64,000 bases of DNA. Source: Amia ocellicauda (taxonomy: Eukaryota > Chordata > Actinopteri > Amiiformes > Amiidae). Within the stretch, counting starts at the first letter, position 1. The number at the start of each line of letters is the position of its first letter. The position numbers and the translations under genes are program-made. A model generated the notes under the pieces. The model searched no databases and was not told the origin of the DNA. It worked only from the letters and a program-made list of their open reading frames with translations. Positions 36,601 through 48,800 of the stretch are shown one piece after another. The stretch is taken from the NCBI RefSeq assembly GCF_036373705.1, contig NC_089866.1:19313501-19377500 (forward strand), read 5' to 3'.

Positions 36601-39600
36601 GACAGGTGTATTTAACCTGAAATCGGACTCCATTCAACTAATTACATGACTTCTAAAGACAACTGGTTTTACCACAGCTCAATCAGGTGTGTCATAGCAA
36701 AGGGGGTGATTACTTATGCATTAAATAGTTTTCTGCTTTGTATTTGTAATTAATTTAGAACAATTTGCAGATTATATTTTTCACTTTGACATTATGGACA
36801 TTTTCTGTGTTGATCAGTGGCAAAAACTCCTGATTAAATCCATTCTGATTTCGTGTTGTAACACAATGAACTGTGGAAAAGTCCAAGGGGGGAGAATACT
36901 TTTGAGAGCCACTGTAGTGGCCCAGCTCTGTTTCCATTGCTGTAATCATGCATATTCCTACATATGAATGCTATCTGATCTATAGGTTGGCTACAATACA
37001 ACTAAAAACTAAAATGGTACTATGATAGACATTAATCACACTGTCTGTTAATTATTTATCAGTGAATGAATTGCCATCCGAGTATGGAAATGATTTTAAA
37101 ATGGTACAAAGTCTTCTCATGGGAAAACCTCACCTTCACGATCTGTCCTCGGCCTGCTCTGAGGTCCGGATCTGGCTGCAGCTCCCCGGACCTCACCCCA
37201 GTGCAGTTCACAATCACATCTACACCAGTATTCATCAGCTATAAACTCAGCAGTGGGGAGAGATGGGGGGACAGTTACAGACTGATTGGAGACCTCCAGT
37301 ACACATGCCTTTCAAGAGAAATGTAATCAACTGCACTGATCTAAGCATCTCCTACACTCACAATTTGTTGTGTTGGGCTTTACTTAAAATTCTCCAGGAC
37401 ATCAAGATATCAGAAATTAGGCAATATACCTTGTTGAATTTATTCATAAACAGTGGCATCTTCGTCTTGAAGTTTTGGATATTCATAATATGTTTTGATA
37501 TACTACATGACACATTCGAATTACAGAATACAAAAATGCCATCAGCCTGAATTGTTTTAAAGGTGTTATACAGTTTGTAATCCTGACTCACATGGGGCTC
37601 ATACATATATAAATATACACTCACCTAAAGAATTATTAGGAACACCTGTTCAATTTCTCATTAATGCAATTATCTAACCAACCAATCACATGGCAGTTGC
37701 TTCAATGCATTTAGGGGTGTGGTCCTGGTCAAGACAATCTCCTGAACTCCAAACTGAATGTCTGAATGGGAAAGAAAGGTGATTTAAGCAATTTTGAGCG
37801 TGGCATGGTTGTTGGTGCCAGACGGGCCGGTCTGAGTATTTCACAATCTGCTCAGTTACTGGGATTTTCACGCACAACCATTTCTAGGGTTTACAAAGAA
37901 TGGTGTGAAAAGGGAAATACATCCAGTATGCGGCAGTCCTGTGGGCGAAAATGCCTTGTTGATGCTAGAGGTCAGAGGAGAATTGGCCGACTGATTCAAG
38001 CTGATAGAAGAGCAACTTTGACTGAAATAACCACTCGTTACAACCGAGGTATGTAGCAAAGCATTTGTGAAGCCACAACACGTACAACCTTGAGGCGGAT
38101 GGGCTACAACAGCAGAAGACCCCACCGGGTACCACTCATCTCCACTACAAATAGGAAAAAGAGGCTACAATTTGCACAAGCTCTCCAAAATTGGACAGTT
38201 GAAGACTGGAAAAATGTTGCCTGGTCTGATGAGTCTGGATTTCTGTTGAGACATTCAGATGGTAGAGTCAGAATTTGGCGTAAACAGAATGAGAACATGG
38301 ATCCATCATGCCTTGTTACCACTGTGCAGGCTGGTGGTGGTGGTGTAATGGTGTGGGGGATGTTTTCTTGGCACACTTTAGGCCCCTTAGTGCCAATTGG
38401 GCATCGTTTAAATGCCACGGCCTACCTGAGCATTGTTTCTGACCATGTCCATCCCTTTATGACCACCATGTACCCATCCTCTGATGGCTACTTCCAACAG
38501 GATAATGCACCATGTCACAAAGGTCGAATCATTTCAAATTGGTTTCTTGAACATGACAATGAGTTCACTGTACTAAACTGGCCCCCACAGTCACCAGATC
38601 TCAACCCAATAGAGCATCTTTGGGATGTGGTGGAACGGGAGCTTCGTGCCCTGGATGTGCATCCCACAAATCTCCATCAACTGCAAGATGCTATCCTATC
38701 AATATGGGCCAACATTTCTAAAGAATGCTTTCAGCACCTTGTTGAATCAATGCCATGTAGAATTAAGGCAGTTCTGAAGGCGAAAGGGAGTCAAACACAG
38801 TATTAGTATGGTGTTCCTAATAATCCTTTAGGTGAGTGTATATACATATATATTTCGCTCTTTTGTTTTTTGTCAAAACGTCCTCACCTCTCTGAAAGAT
38901 CCAATTGTTTTCTGATAAAATATCACACCTCGTTCCTTTAACCTGGCAAAACAGACAAGCGGTGTGAAAAGGCAACGCTCTGAAAACAATTCTGATTACT
39001 GTCTGATATGTGGAAACAGCTTTGATATGACTTACCTCTCCATCAGCCAAGGTAAATATCTTTGGCCTTCAATCATCAGTGTTGTGGTGAACCATCCGTA
39101 GCTGAAATTTACATAGAGCAGCAAGGAACAGATAGAGGGAAAACATGTAACAATGATAAAGGCCATAATCTTGAACTTAGAGTAGCAAGGTAATGCTAAC
39201 TGCGGTGAAAGACAATAGTGTAAGGCATTTGGATCACACCCTGCCCTGAATAGCTTATTCACCCAGCGGTGTTGGGAGACACTTGTTAATGGCAGCTGCA
39301 AGTCATTACATAAAAACGGTGTTAACATATCTTCAGGCAGGGAGTATAAACTAATCAAATTTGTCTTTTTCTGGATTAAGAGATGTTTTGAGGCGTTTTT
39401 GGGTTTCTTATTGCAGCTCTTAAAATGCCTAGAATCTCAAATCTCAACTCCAATGTTCAGAGGTTTGAAGATTAACCTCCGACACTCCTAATGAGGATGG
39501 TGAAAGCTCTGTGAAAACAGGAATGACTGGAGCAGTGAGGTGGACACGTCTCTCAAACCGGCAAGAAATCATCTACACTGAGATCCGTAGGCAGAGCACC

Positions 39601-40644
39601 CATTTTGAAATGTTACGTTTATGTTGCATCACCAAGCGCTTCTGTTACTAGGCACTGTCTCTGGGCATCCCTGCACAGCTGACGGCTGCGGTGCAATTCC
39701 GAGGTGATACCTGTATCCAGGAAACATCTGAAGCTCCCGCTGGGTCATGTGTCTGAAATCCAACACATAGTCTCTCCATTTGGGATCCTGCAGGATTTGG
39801 GATAAAAGCAAACAAATAAAAATAAACAGAAAAACAGTGAATCCAATTACAAATGTTGTAATAAGTAATACGTCTTCTGCAAGGAAGCTCCCCGCCTGCT
39901 TTACTGCTCCCTTTGCACACAATATAGTCTGTAACAGAAAGAAGCAATGAAACAACCATGACCCACACACTGAACAAAACTAAATAAAAGAAAATAATTG
40001 AAGCAGCACTGGAATTAGCTTAGTATATTTTATTGGCTATTATCTGAATGATTGAGCTCTGTATGGAGGCTTATTATACAATGAAACTCACAGGAGCTGG
40101 CTCACTGAGGAGGTTGTAGCCAGACTGAGTGAATATTCCCATTTTGATCGAGTCTGGACTGTTGACCCAGCTTAGAATGTAATCAAATGTTTCCTTGTTC
40201 CATTTACTGCAACAAAAGTAAAAAACACACACACAAAGAAAGAAATGGCAAAACTATTTAATCAAACCTGATTTCGCTCTTAAAACTTAAAAACACAGCA
40301 ATTCCTAATAAAATCTATTCTGCGATATCTCTTACAATGCTCCAAGCTAAATAGAAAACACAGCAAAATATATCTATCAAAAACTGTCTCTATTCTGAAA
40401 GCACAAATGTCACCATTGAAACACAGCAGGTCTAACCAACGCAAGATGCTTACTTGTGCTGAATGTTGCCATCATAGTTGTAGGGCTGCCAAAGGCCGGC
40501 CGCCCCATCACTGGTGGTCAGAGGGGTGTAGCGATCGGCGTAGACCTCAATAGTCAGAGGAGAGACAGTGGAGTGATAGCGGTCATAAATACACTGAGCT
40601 GTGGAGAGGCCGATGACCCCCGCTCCTATCACTGCTACACGCAT
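33692..40644 (-). CDS. DAO: D-amino-acid oxidase, complete (10 coding exons)
   Basis: A peroxisomal FAD enzyme that oxidatively deaminates neutral D-amino acids. Exons (minus): 40454-40644, 40092-40206, 39711-39787, 39036-39101, 38888-38942, 37134-37238, 35332-35414, 35085-35202, 34052-34150 and 33692-33817. All are phase-consistent and give 344 aa (human 347). The N-terminus [18 protein letters not shown] is the FAD Rossmann GxGxxG motif, followed by [16 protein letters not shown]. Substrate-site tyrosines lie in [11 protein letters not shown], the carboxylate-binding Arg in [13 protein letters not shown], and the second flavin signature in [16 protein letters not shown]. The C-terminus SRL fits the peroxisomal PTS1 signal (human SHL). 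A good acceptor (TTTTCCTGCAG) ends two bases before the ATG, so a non-coding exon must lie upstream. Tc1 elements sit in the introns between exons 5-6 and 6-7. Confidence 0.97.
35532..36914 (-). mobile_element. Degenerate Tc1/mariner transposon with about 210-bp inverted repeats
   Basis: The 1383-bp element is bounded by CAGTGGCTCTCAA-type ends and TA duplications (35530-35531, 36915-36916). The inverted repeats extend about 210 bp inward each side (to about 35742 and from about 36705). The minus strand encodes a decayed transposase: an N-terminal helix-turn-helix part at 36320-36637 ([21 protein letters not shown]) and a C-terminal part at 35749-35931 ([20 protein letters not shown]), with broken frames between. 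It lies in the DAO intron between exons 6 and 7. Confidence 0.9.
37616..38840 (+). mobile_element. Near-intact Tc1/mariner transposon, DD36E spacing, one internal stop
   Basis: The 1225-bp element has about 31-bp terminal inverted repeats (TACACTCACCTAAAG.ATTATTAGGAACACC; 37616-37646 and 38810-38840, one mismatch) flanked by TA. The transposase frame runs 37766-38806 with a single in-frame TAG at codon 97 (38054-38056). It has an N-terminal helix-turn-helix ([23 protein letters not shown]), catalytic Asp in WSDES and QQDNAPCH and Glu in NPIEHLW, with 36 residues between the second Asp and the Glu. It is inserted in the DAO intron between exons 5 and 6, antisense to DAO. Confidence 0.93.
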
Positions 40645-41160
40645 GTCTGCAGGAAAAGAAAGTGAGATGCACTGTGACCAACAGACAAAATAAAGGATAT
40701 AGAGGCTGACTGGCGTGGGTTAGGATGAAAGATTAATAGGACCAAGATTAATTGACCCACCTGCGAATCACAAAGTGTGAATCTGTCCCCTATTGCGGGT
40801 TTATTTATCACTAGAAGCCACTTTATACTGTTAATAATTAAAAAGGCGATGTGAATTACAAACTAAGAAGCTGTACCCCCAGCTGGGTCAAAGTTTTGAT
40901 TTGGTCTGGCCTTAAATCTATTTATCTTCAACTGAGGGCAACTGGAGGCAGACTCCATAAACCAACATGCCATTTGGTATTTGAAAGTTAGTCTGTCCAG
41001 CAAAACACAGAGGTTTAAATGATCTTTTATTAAGAGCATATTTATCAATGACTCCAGTTATGCCTTTGCTGGGTTATACCACTGAGTCTGCTATCAAACT
41101 CCAGTCCAGTCCAGTGAGCGGTGGCACCTTCTTGAAACCTCACACATGAGAAAATAAAAA

Positions 41161-41166
<6 letters not shown>

Positions 41167-41232
<66 letters not shown>
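41167..41232. repeat. (ATA)n microsatellite, about 22 units
   Basis: A pure AAT/ATA triplet run. Confidence 0.95.
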
Positions 41233-44200
41233 CTAGTTTAATTTAAATTAATACAATTCCTGACAGAATTAACTTATTGGTGTGCCGAACAATATTTTAT
41301 GTTAAGAGCGTATGCCTTATTTTATACCTCAATGGGTTACCTGTAAATTAAACATTACAATATACAGATCACAAGCAGACAAAAATGAATTATCCTAAAG
41401 TCCAAATAAGATTGGTATTACATCCGTAGGTTACCCATTTTAAGGCCAAGCACCACCCTAAACGCCTTCACTGGCAAACACCATCATTTCAGCAGAAACA
41501 CAACCATATCTTTAACAGCCTAAGCTAACTGGGGACTCTAACCCTAACCCTAGCATACACCAAAATATAATCCTACTTTTAACACTTAAACTCAATTTAA
41601 AGGCGTAATTTGGCTGATGCACTTAAAATATTGACCTCTATACAATTTAAATGTAGTCATTATCACCATTCCATTGTTTCCCCTTTTTTTATTGTCACAT
41701 TTCAGTGGCTTAGATATGAATTTCATGTAGTTTGTTTTCATTGTATATTGGTTTGCTCTTCTGCACTTTAATACACTAATTCTGTTGTGTCCAGGTAAAA
41801 TGTACCAGCCTCCAGATAAGACTGATAATAAAGATAAAATAAAATCTGCAGGGTTGCCACAGTTATTTATACAGGTGCACTTTGCTTTTTAAGGCTTTTA
41901 TGAGGATAGTGATCAAGTTTTCTATTCGTGTAAGCGCCAAAGAGTGTGTTGGCTATTCATGTTGATCTAAATGCGTTAACACAACGAAATACAGAAAATA
42001 TGATTGACTTGTTAAAAGATTGCTGTGAGTGCTGTTTAGACGTTACTTATGTATTTATTCCTATTTAGTTAAATGAGCACCTTTTTATTTCTCAATTACT
42101 ATAGAAGATTGGCGGCATTAGTGATAGTATGAGCGAGAGTCATTTTGCTTTAATTGTCGTGTCAAATTAAAACATTTCCCAACGCAGACTCACGGAAACG
42201 ACGCATGCGTACACGTCAGCAATGCCCACTGGCATATGCCCAGACTGTTAGTGTTAAGTAACATCAAAATAACGCTGGCAACAACACCAAAGCAAGCTAG
42301 CCATTGCTCATTTACTTCATGTTTAATGCAAGTGTGCAACATTGACACTGCTACGTTTCCCAGGTTGTGAGCTAAATGCTCAAACAGCGTTAACAACACA
42401 AGCAAATGCCCCGTCTTCCACCATATCAAGTCACATTTAAGGGCACGAAACTCGAGGGAAACTTAACAAACAATTGGCAGCGATACTCCACAAAAGCCCT
42501 GAATTATGAGCAAACGCATACAAAATATACTTCAGACATTAAAGACCCACCTCTGGATTAGTTTCCCCTCTTGCCACTGCTGGCGCACAGTCAGGACCCA
42601 CCTCTTGAACTTGCACTGCCAGTTTTCAATTTTTGAAAGCTTTTGCACTCAGTCTCAGTGAGTGCAAAGTACAGAGCAGACTATTATTAACTCTCTATGG
42701 AGATACAAGAACATGGCTGTTGAGAAATATTATGAGATGGCACTGAACATACATATTGCTAATAAGGTATGAAGTTAGTTATTTATGGTATATGATTTCA
42801 TGTGTGCACGTCATTTCTGCATGAAATCATAAAGGAAACAGCGAGGTTTAACAGCCCAGATCCTTCAGGGTATAATTGTATCGTGGGAATAACACAGGCG
42901 TGTGTATCTATTCAGTCCCATAGTCCATTAAAGTAAGTGCCATCAGCAATTTGAAGCTTTTTTTTAATTGGGCAAGAAAGACTTTAACAAATTGTTTTTC
43001 TATACTTTGTTTCTTTGCTTTATTTGTATTTATTTTTTTGTTTCAGTGAAGCCACAGTGATTTCAAAGTGTCATCGCTTTGTCTGTCTGAGTCCCTACTT
43101 TCACTCTGACCACACTTCCTTTATAATGCAACTGATGTGATAACACAGTAGCTGTTAATCTGATGGAGACTTGAGCAGAAAGAGAGAGATTTATCCTTAT
43201 AAATCTGTAATGAACTCAAATCTTTTCAGCTACATAGAAACAATTGGCTTTCTCTCTGATCTCGACCCCTCTCCCTACAGAACTGTATTACAGCTCCATA
43301 GAGAAAATGAAACAAAACAACAACATACAATCCTGGAACAAATGTATGCTGACCAGGTTAGTTCATTTCTGATCAATCAGCTTCATTAGCTTTGATGTTA
43401 TCATTCTTTTTTTAAGCACTACATCAAATTACAACACAGAGTTATGTTATGCTAAAGCCTCATTTGAATACAATAAAGGATAATACAGAAAGCACAATAA
43501 GTAATCTTTTTTTGTTGTTGCAATAATTAATAATACTTTGCAGGACACCAACCGACCACAGCTGCCAGGCATACTAGTTTATAGTTTTCATTTCTAGGTT
43601 TTAAACAGATCTAATAAAATAGAAAACAAAAATGTAAAACCACAGGGTGTTGTGTAGTGAAAGGAGATCTGTTGACCCATAATGTTAGTTTGGTGGCTAG
43701 CAGCTTATTGATTCCAATGCATATTTTCAAGTTTCCATCAAAGCCTTGTTTATCTTCAGAATTTGGTTATGGAAATGATTCCAGGTTTGCACTATGAGCT
43801 TTCATATTCACTAAAATGGCAGACACTTTGCAAATGTAATGTTTAGATTTGCATGAAATACTAGCATAAAAGCTCACCATTCAAAGTGTGTAAGTAGTTT
43901 GTTATCAAAAGCTAGGAGTATATTTATATGCTTATATATTTGTATGTGTATACAATGCAGAAATGTGCTTGGAGGATACATTTCAAAAGCTATAAATATG
44001 TATTTTGTTCCAGAGTGATCAGCAATATTAATAACAGTAAAATGTTGTAGCAGTGTGATATAATTACAAGTACCACAATGTTCTAAAAGGATTCAGAACA
44101 TTGTCTTTGTATTAAAGGTAATATTAAGCACTAATGCTATATAGAGACAGGCACATCACGTTTAACAGTAAAAGTTCAGAAGGTATTGAACTGCAGATGT

Positions 44201-45567
44201 AAACCACTTCACATTTAGTCCAACCACAACCTGAAAGGCGATTCACTGTCTGATCGCTGTGCATTTCTTTCTCAGATTAAGTTCAGTGCCATGGCCTGCA
44301 ACTGTATACCTATATCAGTTAATCTAGACAGTCCTAAGGCTGTTTTATTGAGGTTGCAGTAATATCGTAGGTTGTAGTAATATCTTAGTCGTCCATCACT
44401 AAAATCCAGAATTAGCTTAGTCATAACCTGGCTGGAGGCCTCATGACATCTGTGTTTCACAGTGACCGAGCTTCCCCTGCAACTCAGTTCCCTGCTGCAT
44501 TCTCCCTCCTTCTGTGTTAGACCGACAGGGTGTAGAAGGATACTGTAGGCAAGGTGACTTAAACCGGATACCGTACATTGCAGCCAAAGTCACACACCAG
44601 GACATTTTAGATTAGCCTACTAGAATTACCTGTTCACTACTACAAGAGCCTTCTCCAGTTTCCCCAGCTGTAATATACATTTTTACTTAAGATGTGTTGT
44701 CTTTAGTGATACATATCTACGATTTTCTAGTGGTCATCTTATTTCACACAAACATACATAATTCAATATCACAGATAGACAGATCTGTACACTTGATGCT
44801 TACATTTCAAATGATGTTATTTACGTTGAAGGAAATATTGAAGGTGAAACATGCTTGAATGCAATAAACGGGAAACTGGAATATTTATGAGGAAAAAACA
44901 CTATTCAGTATGTTCATCTTTGGAAACTTTCTGTTATTTTCTTACAATAAATCTATTAAAAAATAAAACATCTTATCAACCACCTTCAATGCTTTTCAAG
45001 CTTAAATGTGCAGTGGTGCCCAGTTTCGGTTTTAGTGCATTGGCAATGGTTTACATTGGCAAAAACAAACATAAATACATCTAAACAGAGGGCACACCAG
45101 TTACCCTCCCCGCAAACACAGCAGCGCTGCCTGTGAACGCTGCGCACTGATCATGCACAATTATGGGCTCTGTGCATCGTGGACAATGTGGGTGCAGCAC
45201 AGATTGAATACCCACAGCCATCGTCTCGGTTATGGTTAACGTATTTTCGCGTCATATCATGTCATTACCATCAGGCCAGCGTGCGTTTGCTTGCAAACCC
45301 ACAGACAAGCCATTGATTTGCAGCCGATGCATTTTGAGGGTCGTGCACGCCTGATGCTACACCGGAGCACCTGATGTGAACTGGGAGACTGGCTGCCACA
45401 CTGGTGGCTGGAAGAAACTGCGTCACAATCGTGCAAATTGGGAACAGTGACCCTATATCGAATAGCCTGGGCTACACAAACAGACACACACAGCACACCA
45501 TATAGACCCAGCATCAGTACAGAAGAGGCATATGTGCAATCTCTCCTGCGCCCCTCCTATTTCCTGT

Positions 45568-45588
45568 TGTGTGTGTGTGTGTGTGTGT
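45568..45588. repeat. (GT)n microsatellite in SSH1 5' flank
   Basis: A GT dinucleotide run about 275 bp upstream of the SSH1 start codon. Confidence 0.85.
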
Positions 45589-45862
45589 AGTTAACCTTAC
45601 TGAACTGTCAATTGAGACAAGAAGGAAGAAAGTGCATCCTTCGCTGTCATTGCATACATTAATCGTACGATACACAGGAGCTGCGGAGCACCGGCTGCCC
45701 AAAGTGGATGATGGATTAATCAGGGCGGTGAAGTCGGAATTACTAAACGCGGTCTTGTTCAGCCAGCTACGGTTATCAGTAAGGGACAACCTCACCGTCT
45801 CCTGCCCGGGAAAGGAGCGCTTTTCGCCGGCCAGGGAGTCCCCTCGGTAGTCCTGCCCAGCC

Positions 45863-48800
45863 ATGGCTCTCGTCACCCTGCAGCGCTCCCCCACACCCAG
45901 CGCCGCCTCGACGGCCAGCACCGCCACCACCAACGCGGGGGAGGTGAGTCCAACACTGGGGAGGAGGGCGGCAGTGTGTGGGATGCGCTGGGAATGAGAT
46001 ACCGAGGATGTGCGGGAGTCGTGTAGGCCCCACGTTCAGGAGGAAGACTGTGATAGTGGGACCGTGATTGTATTATTGTGACGGTGCCGTTATTGTTACT
46101 ATTTAATGAAGCAGTGCATTTGTAGTGTGGGGATTCATTAGAAATGAGGTTGGACAATATGAAAACAAACCATTGAGATTTATTTGGCAGTGAATACCGG
46201 TTCGTATGTGGGTTGCATGTGGTTGGGGTTGAAGATGAAAACAAAATGACAAAAGCAGGACAAAACACGAGGTGTCAGTCCGTGTAAACACAATGCAGAC
46301 ACGAATAAAATAATGATAATAATGTCAAATAAAGCAACGTGCATGGCAGTTTAAGAATGAAAGCCAACCAGAAGCTGCGTGTGATTCTGTCTGTTTATTT
46401 TGACTGTGAACTCTGGCCTGTGTGTGGAAGCGAAAAAGCAGGATCTGAGCTGAGCAAATGGCATAATGGCAATAATTGAATTACTGTGGGACGTATTAAG
46501 CCACAATAAATTGCAAGACTAGTAGTGGTGGCGGTTGTTGTTGTAGTAGCAGTAGCAATCACCATAATCATCATCATGAGCATTGCAGAGTGCATAGAAA
46601 TCGTTGCTCACATCTTCTTGTAGCATTTTATTCCCTACACAGGGCATACTGAGGCAAATTGCAATACTTATTTCGATTTTGGCAATGCAAACGACAAGCT
46701 GTCTCAGTGTAATGTCAAAAAAGGGAGAGAGATTCAACTGTGGAAAAGCATGCATTTGCAGTTGCTGTTAGTGGTGGAAAAACTTTGATTAAGCAGTATA
46801 ATGCTATGGTCATATGCTTATTATTGGCCTTGTTATGGTTATTATTTATATTATTGTGCTCGCTTTGTAGGAAAACACAGATTTTTGCAAAGTAGCCTTG
46901 TTTCATAATACCTGAGATCAGGAGTCCTGCAATATTTGACTTAAGGATAATAGGTACATCCCAAGAGCATAACAATATCCATTAATAATTTAGCAAACCA
47001 CTGTTAAGAATAAAATAATATATACATTTTTATATACAGCCTTTGTGGCATCTTGACCACCAGTTCAGCGTTTTAAAGTACAAAAATTGCACTTACTAGT
47101 GAGAACTGCACACTTTTGTTTATGATATGGATGGGAATTACGTTCTGGTCACAGGTTTTGTGTTCTTCATTTGATATGCTTAGCCAGGTATTTCGTCTTC
47201 TGGCTTAGTCATTGTCTATGGGAACTTCTAGAAATGAGAAGTTAAATCACTATAGGTGGACTTGTGTGTTTAACTTCCTTTAGGGGAAATGCAGGGTTTT
47301 GGAGAAGTGCAAGTTCCCCTGTGAAAATTGGATTAACCATTGGCTGGTATAGGGGTTGTTAACACACATTTCAGGTGGTACCTGGAAAAGTATTTAACGG
47401 CTTCAGATTCCGAGCCCACACACTTTGTGTCTAGGGCCCTGTGTTTATAGGATTAGTCGGTTATAGCAGCTCTGTAGTCGACACGGGCTGCAGATCGCGC
47501 AGAATAACAGTTTCTTTTGAAAGCGAGATCTTTAATTTTGGGCTGTGTACATTGTTTGACTTCACATTCAGCCAGTGTTTCCTTGATTGGAGCGGACAGT
47601 ACGGGGGTACGTTTTGCTGGTGTATCATTCAGATCGGAATGCCCCCGCTGGAGTACAATTTGAAAACTAAACCCTTTTATGATAAATTGATGTATAAATA
47701 AATACCATATTTATTTCTCACCTTCATTGACTGTGTTTTACTGGATCTAAAATTGAAAGGAACATTGCTGTGAATAAATAAGTGTTACCAGAGAGCTCCA
47801 CTGGGCTTAATGGTGACAGATTCTTAGAAAAAAATGAAGAACATGGTTAGCCTCAGGGAATTGATTTTCACAGTAATTAGAACTATTATTTTATGTCTAT
47901 AGAGAGCAGTTCAGCTTTAAAAAAACAAAAATGCAGTTAAAGCAGCTGTCCTGAATGTTTGTTTGGAGCAATGATATGGTTTTAGTCTATCAAATGCACC
48001 AACCGCTTTAATCAGTGGAAATTATTGTAGTCATTGCTACCAGGACAGTATGAATGCATAATGTAGGGTTACTATATCTTGTACAGAAAATTTAATTCAG
48101 ATTCTGGACTAATCAGAGCTAAACAATGAAAAACACTGTAGCAGTACTGGATTTGTCCAATAAGATGTTTCAATATCTATGCATTGAACATTTGGGTTTA
48201 GGTGCTTAACCTTCACTTTGTGTTAACCTTCGGGTACCTTTATAATTTGTATACCATGACTTGTCACAAGTCTTCACAAGGTTTTCAGAGGTGTGGGTGT
48301 GTTCCGTGTTTGATGTTCAAAGGGTGGACATACAATTGTGCTGTAAGTGATATGTCCCAGAGAGGTGTCACATGGTCAGACAGTGACAGAGCTGGAATTT
48401 AAAACTAGGAAGTAAAACTGCGTCATCTGATGTCATTCAGGTGATTAAGGCAGCATAACCTATCATTCGCATACCATGCACTGAAACAAATTAAAAAGGA
48501 GAGCATCCCAGTGTATACCCATTGTAGGAATGGATAGATGTGTTTTATTATCTGAAACATGGGATAAATCGAATAAGTAACACTGGCTCCTGAAATGTGT
48601 TTATAAAAGATTGTGGTTTAACAGCAGGGGGCGCTCCTACACCTTGAGGCTGATGGATTCCTATTCTGCATTCTAGAAGAAATGAAGAACTGCTGAAATA
48701 GGCCTAGGATTCTGCAAACTAATTTGCATAGTTTTGTCGCCATTAGAATCAACAATGTTTTCCTTATGTGATTATTGCAAATGGGAAGCAAATTGTACCT

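Larger units (their letters stand above)
40645..45862. other. DAO-SSH1 divergent intergenic interval
   Basis: No coding exon is supported. The left part must contain the non-coding first DAO exon and its promoter, which I could not place. It holds an (ATA)n array at 41167-41232 and a (GT)n run at 45568-45588. The last few hundred bases before 45863 become GC-richer and form the SSH1 promoter and 5' UTR. Confidence 0.45.

Noticed and set aside
41535-41553. CTAACCCTAACCCTAG, telomere-like repeat
   Set aside because: Only about two and a half units; too short to be an interstitial telomere.
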